This document shows, one piece after another, positions 1 through 8,528 of a stretch of 64,000 nt of DNA. Where the stretch lies: assembly GCF_009936275.1 (NCBI RefSeq), contig NZ_AP019797.1, positions 1,355,501 through 1,419,500 of the forward strand. Reading direction: 5' to 3'. The DNA is from Rhodothermus marinus (GTDB lineage: Bacteria > Bacteroidota > Rhodothermia > Rhodothermales > Rhodothermaceae). How positions within the stretch are numbered: position 1 is the stretch's first letter; each line of letters begins with the position of its first letter. The notes beneath the pieces were generated by a model that searched no databases, had not been told where the DNA came from, and was given only the letters and a program-made list of their open reading frames with translations. The translations under genes were made by a program, and so were the position numbers.

Positions 1-10
1 AACGAAACCC

Positions 11-517
11 ATGCGCTATAAAACAGGATGGTGGTTACTGCTGCTGAGCTGGGGGCTGTTTGGTATCGCCCATGCCCAGCCGATCGGAGGACTGGGAGGT
101 GGCAGCAGTTCGTTCGAATTTGAGTTTTACCGGCCGGGCCGGCCCACGATGATCGTGTACATCTGGGGGGCGGTCGGGCAGCCCGGCATCTGGCGGGTCG
201 AACGGGGCGTGGATCTGATTCCGCTGCTGTCGGCGGCAAAGGTGCCGGGTGTGGGGAGCAGTCCTCAGGGCGTCAGCCAGCAGTATCTGGTGCGTCTGTT
301 TCGGGATGTAAACGGTGAGCGGCGCGAAATCTACAACGAGCGCCTGGAACGCCTGGTAGGAGGCGGTGCCCGACCCTATCCGCCGCTTCAGGAAGGCGAC
401 ATCCTGGTGGTGGAAATGCGCCAGCGGGCGCGGTTCGGGTGGGGGACGGCCTTCGAAATCACCCGCACCATCGCCCAGATGCTGACGCTTTATCTGCTGA
501 TCCGACGGGAATTCTGA
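11..517 (+). CDS. SLBB-domain polysaccharide export protein (Wza-like, short)
   Basis: 168 aa. A Sec signal peptide (residues about 1-23, hydrophobic WWLLLLSWGLFG then AHAQ) precedes a small secreted protein. Residues about 45-85 (TMIVYIWGAVGQPGIWRV, then PLLSAAKVPG) read as an SLBB domain (soluble ligand-binding beta-grasp) of the kind found in Wza-type outer-membrane exporters. The canonical N-terminal Poly_export domain is not visible, so this is shorter than Wza. The C-terminal 20 residues are hydrophobic and may anchor it. It is the first gene of the exopolysaccharide region and probably acts in envelope export. Domain class is fairly sure; exact role is inferred from the neighbours. Confidence 0.7.
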   Translation: MRYKTGWWLLLLSWGLFGIAHAQPIGGLGGGSSSFEFEFYRPGRPTMIVYIWGAVGQPGIWRVERGVDLIPLLSAAKVPGVGSSPQGVSQQYLVRLFRDVNGERREIYNERLERLVGGGARPYPPLQEGDILVVEMRQRARFGWGTAFEITRTIAQMLTLYLLIRREF

Positions 518-1074
518 TGGATGGATCCAGCAATACAAACGCCACGATACCTGCATGGACCCGTTTCGCTGACTCTGTATGCAAGGAGCGGGCTTGAGAG
601 CTCTGAAAGAGGAATCCCGAAGCCGTCACCGGCGCCGATCGACTCGAACAATGCGGCAGGCAACAACCGGGAAATACCCTCCCCCTGACCCCCTCCCTGG
701 CAGGGAGGGGGAAGAAAATAAGCGGAAGCGTTGACGCTGAAATGTGCGTAAGCGCGGGCCTCCACCGCTTACCGTAGCCCATGGGCTTTGCCCTCTTTCG
801 AGTGGGGCTGGCCCGAAGGGCCTGAGGAGGTCAACAAAATTTTCTGACTCCATAGAAGAAAGGCCATAAGCAGGAAAGCATCGGCGCTGCAAGACGCGCA
901 AGTGCCGACTTCTACCACCGGCCGTAGTCCATAGACACTGCTCCCCCTCGAAGGGGGAGCTGCCGCGAAGCGGCTGAGGGGGTGAATGATCGGTCGGGCT
1001 TCTTGATCAATGGGGCTTTACGGACAACAGTTACCACTATGCTGAAGACTGATAGATTGCAGGTTGTGGTGGGG
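518..1074. repeat. Gene-free gap with GC-rich palindromic repeats
   Basis: No convincing gene. It holds a C5/G5 palindromic repeat at about 678-712 (CCCTCCCTGGCAGGGAGGG core). A second repeat at 941-983 has a CTCCCCCT/AGGGGGAG hairpin joined to a GCCGCGAAGCGGC palindrome. The same two families recur at 11588-11929 in the other orientation. Two short direct repeats of the CCGTAG(C/T)CCAT type lie near 774 and 922. The second palindrome runs into 982-984, the most upstream possible ATG of the next gene, which argues that the real gene start is further in. Confidence 0.6.
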
Positions 1075-2922
1075 ATGAAACAGGGGGTGAAAATACTGTT
1101 GCGCCGTCGGTTCTGGCGTGTGGATGAAGGCGCGCGCCTGGTGCTGCGCCAGCTCTGGGAGCACCGGAGGCTGTTCGTGCTGACGGTCGCCCTGACCGGC
1201 CTGGGTGCGGCTTTCGAGGGAGTCGGACTGGGCCTGCTCGTGCCGTTTCTGGACAGCCTGACCAATCCGGACGCGAAGGGTTTTGCCACGGGCTGGACCT
1301 GGGTGGACCAGCACCTGCTGCGCGTCGATGCCCCGGTCATGACGCGCTTGTACTGGTTTTCCGGGCTGATCCTGACGGCCATCCTGCTACGGGCGGTTCT
1401 GGGCTACGCGTCCCAGCAGTTCAGCATTCGCCTGCAGGAGTCCATTCTGCACCGCCTGCGCTGTCAGATCATCGACCAGTTGCAGGCCGTTTCGCTCCGG
1501 TTCTATGCACACCGCCGCGCCGGTGACCTGCTCAACGTCCTGACGGCCGAAATCCAGCGGTTGCGTATGCTTTTTGGCACGTCCAGCGCCATTCTGATTA
1601 ACGGTTTCCTGCTGGTGGTCTATGGCACGGCCATTTTTGCACTTTCCTGGCCGCTGGCGCTGGTGGCCGTCGGGTTGACCATCAGCCTGTTTGTGGTCGT
1701 GCGTGTACTGGTGGTGCGTCTGAAGCAGGAAGGTAGCGGCATTACGGTTACGAACAGCCGGATTGCCTCCCGGGCGCAGGAGTTGATCGCCGGCATTCGT
1801 ACGGTGCTGACGCATGGTGCTGAAGCCTTCGAGTCGGCGCGGTTCAAGCAGGTCAGCCAAGAGGCGGCCGACGTGGTCGTGCGGCTCAGCCGGAAACAGT
1901 CGCTCATCGGACCGCTTTCCCAGGCGGTGGCTTCGGCGGCGCTGATCGGCCTGATCATTGTGGCCGTGCAGTTCTTCGTGCTGCCGGGGCGCATGAGCAT
2001 CGCCGTGCTCATCACGTTCCTGTTTGCATTTTTCCGCATGTTGCCCATCGTGCAGAATATCAACGGCCTGCGGGCCATGTGGGCCAAGCAGCGCGGAGCC
2101 GTGGACGCGGTGGCCGCCATCCTCCGGCGCGATGACAAACCCTACCTGCCCGACGGTACCATCCCGTTCGAGGGCCTGCGCGAGGCCATCGAACTGCGCC
2201 ACGTCAGCTTCGGCTATGAGCCCGGCCAGCGCGTGCTGCACGACATCAATCTGACGATCCGAAAAGGGCAGACCGTGGCCTTTGTGGGCGCCTCAGGGGC
2301 CGGCAAGAGCACGCTGGCCGACCTGATCGTGCGCCTCTACGACCCGGACGAGGGGCAGATCCTCTACGACGGCATCGACCTCCGACAGTACCGGCTCGAC
2401 ACGCTCCGCCGTCGGGTGGCCATGGTGAGCCAGGATACGTTCCTGTTTCACGACACGATCCGGGCCAACATTGCCTACGGGCTGGCGGATGTACCGGAGG
2501 AGCGCATCCGGTGGGCGGCCGCGCAGGCCAATGCGCTGGAGTTCATCGAGCAGCTTCCGGAAGGGTTCGACACGGTGGTGGGCGACCGGGGCGCACGGCT
2601 TTCGGGCGGACAGCGCCAGCGGATCGCTATCGCCCGGGCGCTCCTGCGTGATCCCGACATCCTGGTGCTCGACGAGGCCACCAGCGCGCTCGACAGCGTC
2701 TCGGAGCGGCTGGTGCAGGAGGCACTCGAACGCCTGATGGCCGGCCGTACGGTCATCGTCATCGCCCACCGCCTTTCGACCATCGAAAACGCCGACCTTG
2801 TGGTCGTCCTCGAAGCCGGCCGCATCGTGGAGCAGGGGACGTATGAGGAGTTGGTGAGTCGTCGAGGCGCGTTCTGGAAGTTTTATCAGCTACAGCAGGG
2901 TGAGGTGATGCAAGAGGCATGA
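1075..2922 (+). CDS. ABC transporter, fused permease-ATPase (MsbA/PglK-type flippase)
   Basis: About 615 aa from this ATG (preceded by GGTGGGG); in-frame ATGs at 982 and 1039 are possible but 982 lies in a palindromic repeat. N-terminal half: type-1 exporter membrane domain with about six TM helices. C-terminal half: complete ATPase, with Walker A GASGAGKST near residue 405, signature LSGGQRQR near 509, Walker B ILVLDEAT near 530 and H-loop IAHRLS. Such half-transporters flip lipid-linked saccharides or lipid A; next to an SLBB protein, sulfotransferases and glycosyltransferases it most likely translocates a polyprenyl-linked glycan. No Wzx-type flippase is seen in the window. It is followed by a sulfotransferase with a 4-nt overlap. 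Confidence 0.9.
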   Translation: MKQGVKILLRRRFWRVDEGARLVLRQLWEHRRLFVLTVALTGLGAAFEGVGLGLLVPFLDSLTNPDAKGFATGWTWVDQHLLRVDAPVMTRLYWFSGLILTAILLRAVLGYASQQFSIRLQESILHRLRCQIIDQLQAVSLRFYAHRRAGDLLNVLTAEIQRLRMLFGTSSAILINGFLLVVYGTAIFALSWPLALVAVGLTISLFVVVRVLVVRLKQEGSGITVTNSRIASRAQELIAGIRTVLTHGAEAFESARFKQVSQEAADVVVRLSRKQSLIGPLSQAVASAALIGLIIVAVQFFVLPGRMSIAVLITFLFAFFRMLPIVQNINGLRAMWAKQRGAVDAVAAILRRDDKPYLPDGTIPFEGLREAIELRHVSFGYEPGQRVLHDINLTIRKGQTVAFVGASGAGKSTLADLIVRLYDPDEGQILYDGIDLRQYRLDTLRRRVAMVSQDTFLFHDTIRANIAYGLADVPEERIRWAAAQANALEFIEQLPEGFDTVVGDRGARLSGGQRQRIAIARALLRDPDILVLDEATSALDSVSERLVQEALERLMAGRTVIVIAHRLSTIENADLVVVLEAGRIVEQGTYEELVSRRGAFWKFYQLQQGEVMQEA

Positions 2923-3764
2923 GCACATTGCCGAATTTCCTGATTATCGGCGCGCAGAAATGTGGGACTTCTTATTTTGCAGCCAAACTGGCGCAACATC
3001 CTCAGGTCTATGTGTGCCCCGGAGAGGTTCATTTTTTTGACAGGGCAGAAAATTATGCCAGAGGAGTAGAGTGGTATGCTTCGTTGTTTGAGCAGGGAGC
3101 AGGCAAAAGAGCTATCGGAGAGAAAACGCCGGACTATCTCTGTCCTGTAGATGTAAGCCTGCGCTCAGTAATAAGTGAACGCATCCATGCATTGCTCCCT
3201 GATGCACGCCTGATTGTTCTGGTTCGTAACCCTGTAGATCGTGCTGAGTCCCACATAAACCACCTGATTCGTACCCATCGTATTTCGCCGTTTGTTTCAC
3301 CAGACGAGGTGCTGTTTGGGCGGTATAGATACCTTGGAGAAAAATATGCTATCTTAGAAAAAGGATTTTATTTTAAGTACATAAGTGATTTTTTGAAATA
3401 TTATAGAGAAGAAAGAATTTTGGTATTGATTTTTGAGAAATATGTACGAGATGATGTGCGTAGAGGGTTGCAAAAAGTTTGTTCATTTATTGGAGTAGAT
3501 TCTGATTTTGAGTTCAAATATCTTGATCATATTGAGAATGCGTATATTCGATATGGACGAAGCAAATGGGGATTGGCATTGCAATATTATCTTCCAGAGT
3601 CAACATGGATCAAGCGAATAGCCATTGCTCTGGATCATCGGCTATTTAAGCCTGACCGTTTTACTCTTTCGATAGATTGTAAAAATCGTCTGTACGAATT
3701 GTATCACAGAGAAAATGAACGTTTATTTTCCTGGTTAGAAGAGAAAAATATATGGTATCCATAG
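2919..3764 (+). CDS. PAPS-dependent sulfotransferase
   Basis: 281 aa; start overlaps the ABC gene stop (ATGA). Shows the 5'-phosphosulfate-binding loop IIGAQKCGTSYF at residues about 9-20 and the 3'-phosphate-binding motif LVRNPVDRAESH near 100-111, as in heparan-sulfate-type sulfotransferases (Sulfotransfer_1). It would transfer sulfate from PAPS to a sugar hydroxyl or amine in the cytoplasm. The second half of the gene (about 3330-3764) is strikingly AT-rich compared with both neighbours, pointing to recent horizontal acquisition. The acceptor is unknown; a repeat unit of the exopolysaccharide is the natural guess. Confidence 0.85.
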   Translation: MSTLPNFLIIGAQKCGTSYFAAKLAQHPQVYVCPGEVHFFDRAENYARGVEWYASLFEQGAGKRAIGEKTPDYLCPVDVSLRSVISERIHALLPDARLIVLVRNPVDRAESHINHLIRTHRISPFVSPDEVLFGRYRYLGEKYAILEKGFYFKYISDFLKYYREERILVLIFEKYVRDDVRRGLQKVCSFIGVDSDFEFKYLDHIENAYIRYGRSKWGLALQYYLPESTWIKRIAIALDHRLFKPDRFTLSIDCKNRLYELYHRENERLFSWLEEKNIWYP

Positions 3765-3774
3765 TGTCTGAAGA

Positions 3775-4881
3775 ATGATACGTGAACTAGGAAGAAAGGT
3801 CCTTTCTTTTTTTCGAAAGAAGCGACTTGTAGAGATTGTCCCGTTTGACTCCCTTTTCCCGAGGGTAGAAAAAATCTGGATTGTTCCGCCGCAGGAGGTG
3901 CCCACGCCGGAGGCGATTGATATGGAGTTTGTGCCGGGCGTGGCGCACTACCGCCAGCCGGTGTATCGGACGCCGGGCGTCTTTGCGGCGATTCTGCACG
4001 ACGTGCTCTACTGTCCCGCCAACAATGTCATTCTGACCGAGCAGGGTCAGGTGCTGGCCGAAAGCATCAGTACGATTCCCCGGCCCGAGTATCTTGATCA
4101 TTATGCGCTTTCGGCCCGGCGCATCGAGCGGATCAGGGGACCGGCGGCGGCGCTGCGCTCCGTCCATAATCAGTTTTATCATGCGCTGATCGACAACCCC
4201 CCGCGTCTGTGGGCGCTCGGGCATCCAGCCCTGGCCCATCTGGGTACCATTGAACTGCTGCTCCGCGATGGGCCCACCCCGCTCGAACAGTACATCCTGA
4301 AAGGACTCCGGCCGCCCAATGTGGTAGTACGCCGGTTGAAGCGGCGGCGCCTGTACCGCATCGACACCTTCGTGTTTGTGAGTTACATGAATCGCAGACA
4401 TGCGGCCTATCTCGACGCGGCCTATCTGGAGACGTTTCGGCGGGCGTTCTGTCCGGATCGACCGCGGCGTCCCCGGCACCGCATTTATATTTCCCGGGCC
4501 GGACGGACCCGGGGGACCCGCCGGGTGTTGAACGAACCGGAAGTGGTGGCCGAGCTGGAACGATGGGGCTTTCGGGCGTATCTGCTCGAAGAGCTTTCTT
4601 ATGAGGCGCAGGCCGAGCTATTCTACGACGCCGAGATGGTGGTGGGGGCGCATGGTGCCGGATTTGCTAACCTCATTTACGCCAGAGGCGCAAAGGTACT
4701 TGAGTGGTTTCCTTCACCTCATGTAGTGCCGTCGTACTATTTTCTCTGTAAAGCGACCGGGAATCTTTACTTCCGGCGGCATGCCGATGAGGTCTGGCGC
4801 GACCGCGATTTTGTCATCGACCTGGACGTGCTGCGTCAGGCCCTGGAGGAAATGATGTCTTCACAACGACACGGGGGGTAA
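3775..4881 (+). CDS. Glycosyltransferase family 61 (DUF563) protein
   Basis: 368 aa. The C-terminal half has the GT61 pattern: HRIYISRAGRTRGTRRVLNE near residues 237-256, then EELSYEAQAELFYDAEMVVGAHGAGFANLIY, where GAHGAGFANL is the family's hallmark nucleotide-sugar-site segment, and a final VLEWF. GT61 enzymes add pentoses or GlcNAc to capsular polysaccharides and glycoproteins. The first 100 bp are AT-richer than the rest, continuing the composition change of the upstream sulfotransferase. Ends one base into the next gene (TAATG). Donor and acceptor cannot be told. Confidence 0.82.
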   Translation: MIRELGRKVLSFFRKKRLVEIVPFDSLFPRVEKIWIVPPQEVPTPEAIDMEFVPGVAHYRQPVYRTPGVFAAILHDVLYCPANNVILTEQGQVLAESISTIPRPEYLDHYALSARRIERIRGPAAALRSVHNQFYHALIDNPPRLWALGHPALAHLGTIELLLRDGPTPLEQYILKGLRPPNVVVRRLKRRRLYRIDTFVFVSYMNRRHAAYLDAAYLETFRRAFCPDRPRRPRHRIYISRAGRTRGTRRVLNEPEVVAELERWGFRAYLLEELSYEAQAELFYDAEMVVGAHGAGFANLIYARGAKVLEWFPSPHVVPSYYFLCKATGNLYFRRHADEVWRDRDFVIDLDVLRQALEEMMSSQRHGG

Positions 4882-5750
4882 TGGAGCGAGCAATCTTTTT
4901 TGTGCGGCATAAAAGCGCCTCGATGTGGCTCAGCACGATTGCCGAGCGGGCCTGTGCCCTGATGGGGAAGCGGTATATCTACTTTTACAAGAGCACGCGC
5001 CTTGGACAGGATTTTGTCGCGTTCTATCGGCGCACCTCCTATGAAGTTCTAAGTTGCGCCAATGCTGAAATCCATGAGGTGCGGCAAATAGATGGCTTTC
5101 GGGGGGTGCATGTGGTGCGTGATCCCCGGGATGTAATTGTATCGGGCTACTTCTTCCATCGCAACAGCGAGCTTAGCTCTCTCAGGCAAGAGGCCTACGC
5201 ACACCGGCAGCGATTGCGGCAGGTTCCCAAAGACGAAGGACTGGCGCTGGAGATTGCCTATAGCGAACGCTACCTGCGCCCCTTGATGAGCTGGGATTTC
5301 TCAATGCCGCATGTGCTGGAGTTGAAGTTCGAAGAAGTAACGGCGCGGCCTTACGAGTCGGTGCTGCAGATGTTTTCATTCCTGGGGCTGCTGGATGAAG
5401 AAGAATGGCCCTGGTGGCAGCAGCTCATCGATACGCCTCGGTTTGTGTGGAATCGACTGACGCGACGCTGGGGTGGCTTCGGGCGCTGGACCCGCCACCG
5501 GATTCCCGCCGAGAAGCTGCTGGGTATCGTGCATGCGCTGCAGTTTGCGCGGCTGGCCCGCCGCCCGAAAGGCCAGGAAGATCCGACAAGCCATTATCGA
5601 AAAGGCCAGCCGGGCGACTGGCGCAATCATTTTACCGAAGAACACGTGGCACTTTTCAAGGAGCGCTATCCGGGATTGCTGGTGCGGCTCGGGTATGAGT
5701 CGGATGAGAACTGGTCGCTCACGCCGCGAGTCGTTTCCGAAGCAGGATGA
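4881..5750 (+). CDS. Sulfotransferase domain protein, tandem array member 1
   Basis: 289 aa. The first and most divergent of four tandem paralogues. The N-terminal loop is FFVRHKSASMWL, where the next three have YFGHHKCA(S/T)(T/R)W. The 3'-phosphate motif HVVRDPRDVIVSGYF lies near residue 76, and the C-terminus carries the conserved YRKGQPGDWRNHFTEEHV block shared by all four and typical of Sulfotransfer_1 enzymes (RKG…GDWKNHFT). Cytoplasmic PAPS-dependent sulfation of a glycan is expected. The array sits between GT61 and GT4 genes. Confidence 0.82.
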   Translation: MERAIFFVRHKSASMWLSTIAERACALMGKRYIYFYKSTRLGQDFVAFYRRTSYEVLSCANAEIHEVRQIDGFRGVHVVRDPRDVIVSGYFFHRNSELSSLRQEAYAHRQRLRQVPKDEGLALEIAYSERYLRPLMSWDFSMPHVLELKFEEVTARPYESVLQMFSFLGLLDEEEWPWWQQLIDTPRFVWNRLTRRWGGFGRWTRHRIPAEKLLGIVHALQFARLARRPKGQEDPTSHYRKGQPGDWRNHFTEEHVALFKERYPGLLVRLGYESDENWSLTPRVVSEAG

Positions 5751-5754
5751 CGCT

Positions 5755-6660
5755 ATGCTGTACGTTTACTTCGGGCATCATAAGTGCGCTTCGACGTGGA
5801 TCCATGAGATCATCGGCCAGGTGTGCCGGGAGGCCGGATTGCAGAAGCGGCTGCTGGTCGATCCGCTCACGCCGCACGCCCACGGTCCGCTGACCGATTA
5901 CCGGCGGTGGGACATCCGGCGGGAAGAGCTGGGGGCGTACCTGACGCGTGAGCGGGTCGATTTCGCCTGTTGCATTACGGCCGACCGGGCACACGTGGAG
6001 GGACTGGGCGACGTGCCCTTTCGGGGCTTTCATGTGATCCGGGATCCGCGGGACATCATCGTATCGGCCTACTTTTCCCATCGCAACAGCCATCCGACCG
6101 AAGGATTGCCGCATCTGGCCGAGCACCGGCGGCGGTTGCAGGCGGTCTCCAAAGAGGAGGGGTTGCTTCTTGAGATGGACTTTTCGGCGCAGGAACTCCG
6201 GGATCTCGGCGAATGGCCCTACGGGCATCCGGACATACGCGAACTCAAGATGGAGGACCTGATCGCCCGTCCTTACGATGGCTTCCTGCAGATTTTCGAG
6301 TTTCTGGGACTCATGGACTGGGAGGGCGACTATCCGGCCCGCCGTCGCGTGGCCAATTTCGTCCGCCGGATGCTGAATCGTCTGAGCTTTCGCCACCCGT
6401 TGCTACGGCGACTGCGCCGTCCGATCCCGATCACCGGAGAAATGTTGCTGGGACGGGTATGGGATCATCGGTTTGAGAAGAAGGCGCGTCGTCGGAAGGG
6501 AGAGGAGGATCCTCGGAGTCATTATCGGAAGGGGCAGCCGGGCGACTGGCGCAATCACTTTACCGAAGAACACGTGGCCGCCTTTAAGGAGAAATTCCCG
6601 GGGCTTGTGGAAAAACTGGGCTATTCCTGGGATTCCTCTATCGTGCCTTCTTTAACCTGA
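5755..6660 (+). CDS. Sulfotransferase domain protein, tandem array member 2
   Basis: 301 aa starting at ATG 5755, 5 nt after the previous stop. The open frame extends upstream to 5473 but that part lies in another frame of member 1. Motifs: YFGHHKCASTWI at residues 4-15 (5'-phosphosulfate loop), HVIRDPRDIIVSAYFSH from residue 93 (3'-phosphate site), and the terminal YRKGQPGDWRNHF block. About 100 bp near 6455-6580 are almost identical to members 3 and 4. Paralogue of its neighbours; likely differs in acceptor position or sugar. Confidence 0.82.
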   Translation: MLYVYFGHHKCASTWIHEIIGQVCREAGLQKRLLVDPLTPHAHGPLTDYRRWDIRREELGAYLTRERVDFACCITADRAHVEGLGDVPFRGFHVIRDPRDIIVSAYFSHRNSHPTEGLPHLAEHRRRLQAVSKEEGLLLEMDFSAQELRDLGEWPYGHPDIRELKMEDLIARPYDGFLQIFEFLGLMDWEGDYPARRRVANFVRRMLNRLSFRHPLLRRLRRPIPITGEMLLGRVWDHRFEKKARRRKGEEDPRSHYRKGQPGDWRNHFTEEHVAAFKEKFPGLVEKLGYSWDSSIVPSLT

Positions 6661-6666
6661 GAGGTT

Positions 6667-7566
6667 ATGGTCTATTTTTATTTTGGGCATCATAAATGCG
6701 CCACGCGTTGGATCCGAGACATTCTGTCCGAGATCTGCTGGCAAGCAGGGTTCCGGACTGAGCGGATGCGGGATCCACTGATGCCGATGGCACACGGACC
6801 ATTGCTTACAATGGAAGGGCGGCGGCTTTCCTGTGCGGATCTCGGTACGTATCTCAGGAAAGCCGGAGTTGATTTCTGTATGGTACGAAATGCTTATCGA
6901 GCGCAGGTAGAAGCACTGAGTGGAATCCCCTTTCGGGGGTTTCATGTGGTTCGGGATCCACGAGATCTGATCGTGTCGGCCTACTTTTCCCATCGGTACA
7001 GTCATCCGACTGCGGGATACCCACATCTGGCTGAACATAGGCAACGATTGCAGGAAGTGTCCAAAGAAGAAGGGTTGTTGCTGGAGATGGACTTTTCGGC
7101 ACAGGAACTCCGGGATCTCGGCGCGTGGCCTTACGGGCATCCGGACATTCTGGAGGTGAAGATGGAGGAGTTGACGGCGCGGCCCTATGAGGGGTTTGTG
7201 CGGATTTTTGAATTTCTGGGGTTGCTGGATGAGGGGGAGAGTTATTCGGCGCGTCGGCGGATCGGGTTGTTTGTGCGGGAGATGTTGAACCGGGCGAGTT
7301 TTCGGTATCGGTGGTTGCGCTGGTTGCGTCGGCCGATGTCGGTGCCGGGGGAGTTGTTGCTGGGACGGGTGTGGGATCATCGGTTTGAGAAGAAGGCGCG
7401 TCGTCGGAGAGGGGAGGAGGATCCTCGGAGTCATTATCGGAAGGGGCAGCCGGGCGACTGGCGCAATCACTTTACCGAAGAACACGTGGCAGCCTTCAAA
7501 GAGAAATTCCCGGGACTTGTAGAGAAGCTGGGCTATTCCTGGGAAGCCGAGCTACACACCGTTTAG
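6667..7566 (+). CDS. Sulfotransferase domain protein, tandem array member 3
   Basis: 299 aa. Same architecture: YFGHHKCATRWI at residues 4-15, HVVRDPRDLIVSAYFSH near residue 94, and YRKGQPGDWRNHF near the end. Bases 7138-7469 are identical to 8050-8381 of member 4, while the first 90 codons of the two differ strongly. This mosaic pattern fits gene conversion or a very recent partial duplication. The identical block uses unusually many NNG/NNT codons compared with flanking genes. Confidence 0.82.
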   Translation: MVYFYFGHHKCATRWIRDILSEICWQAGFRTERMRDPLMPMAHGPLLTMEGRRLSCADLGTYLRKAGVDFCMVRNAYRAQVEALSGIPFRGFHVVRDPRDLIVSAYFSHRYSHPTAGYPHLAEHRQRLQEVSKEEGLLLEMDFSAQELRDLGAWPYGHPDILEVKMEELTARPYEGFVRIFEFLGLLDEGESYSARRRIGLFVREMLNRASFRYRWLRWLRRPMSVPGELLLGRVWDHRFEKKARRRRGEEDPRSHYRKGQPGDWRNHFTEEHVAAFKEKFPGLVEKLGYSWEAELHTV

Positions 7567-7578
7567 CCGAGAAAAGCC

Positions 7579-8517
7579 ATGCTTTACTGTTATTTTGGCC
7601 ATCATAAGTGCGCTTCTACCTGGATTCGATCCATTCTGCGCGAGGTAACGTGGGCCGCAGGATTGACCCTGGAAGAAGTCTTCTGCCCTTATCTGCCAGA
7701 GAAGCGCACGGCGTTGATAACCGCTTCGCAACAGCGTTTACCATTTGAGGATTTGGCGACGTATCTGCAGCAACAAAACGCAGTCTTTGCCAGCTTTCCG
7801 ATCGCGGTTTCTGAACTGGTTGAAAATCTGCAGACCATCCCATTTCGGGGGTTTCATGTGGTTCGGGATCCACGAGATCTGATCGTCTCGGCCTACTTTT
7901 CCCATCGGTACAGTCATCCGATTGAACCATTGCCTGAACTGGAGCCCCACCGAAAGCGGCTGGCTGCTGTTTCGAAAGAAGAGGGCCTGTTTCTGGAGAT
8001 GGAGTTCTCTGCGCCGGTGTTGCAGGATATGGGCGCGTGGCCTTATGGTCATCCGGACATTCTGGAGGTGAAGATGGAGGAGTTGACGGCGCGGCCCTAT
8101 GAGGGGTTTGTGCGGATTTTTGAATTTCTGGGGTTGCTGGATGAGGGGGAGAGTTATTCGGCGCGTCGGCGGATCGGGTTGTTTGTGCGGGAGATGTTGA
8201 ACCGGGCGAGTTTTCGGTATCGGTGGTTGCGCTGGTTGCGTCGGCCGATGTCGGTGCCGGGGGAGTTGTTGCTGGGACGGGTGTGGGATCATCGGTTTGA
8301 GAAGAAGGCGCGTCGTCGGAGAGGGGAGGAGGATCCTCGGAGTCATTATCGGAAGGGGCAGCCGGGCGACTGGCGCAATCATTTTACCGAAGAACACGTG
8401 GCCGCCTTCAAGGAGAAATTTGGTGATCTGGTCGTGCGACTGGGATATGAGCCGGACAACGACTGGGGCCTGATCCCGCGTGAACCGGTCGCACAGACGC
8501 CGACGGCGCCTCGCTGA
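7579..8517 (+). CDS. Sulfotransferase domain protein, tandem array member 4
   Basis: 312 aa. YFGHHKCASTWI at residues 4-15; HVVRDPRDLIVSAYFSH; C-terminal half identical in sequence to member 3 up to the GDWRNHFTEEHVAAFKEKF block, then a different tail (DLVVRLGYEPDNDW) resembling member 1. The N-terminal substrate-facing part (residues 15-90) is private to this copy, so the array seems to combine a constant C-terminal half with variable N-terminal parts. Followed 11 nt later by a GT4 gene. Confidence 0.82.
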   Translation: MLYCYFGHHKCASTWIRSILREVTWAAGLTLEEVFCPYLPEKRTALITASQQRLPFEDLATYLQQQNAVFASFPIAVSELVENLQTIPFRGFHVVRDPRDLIVSAYFSHRYSHPIEPLPELEPHRKRLAAVSKEEGLFLEMEFSAPVLQDMGAWPYGHPDILEVKMEELTARPYEGFVRIFEFLGLLDEGESYSARRRIGLFVREMLNRASFRYRWLRWLRRPMSVPGELLLGRVWDHRFEKKARRRRGEEDPRSHYRKGQPGDWRNHFTEEHVAAFKEKFGDLVVRLGYEPDNDWGLIPREPVAQTPTAPR

Positions 8518-8528
8518 TCGCTGAAGCC

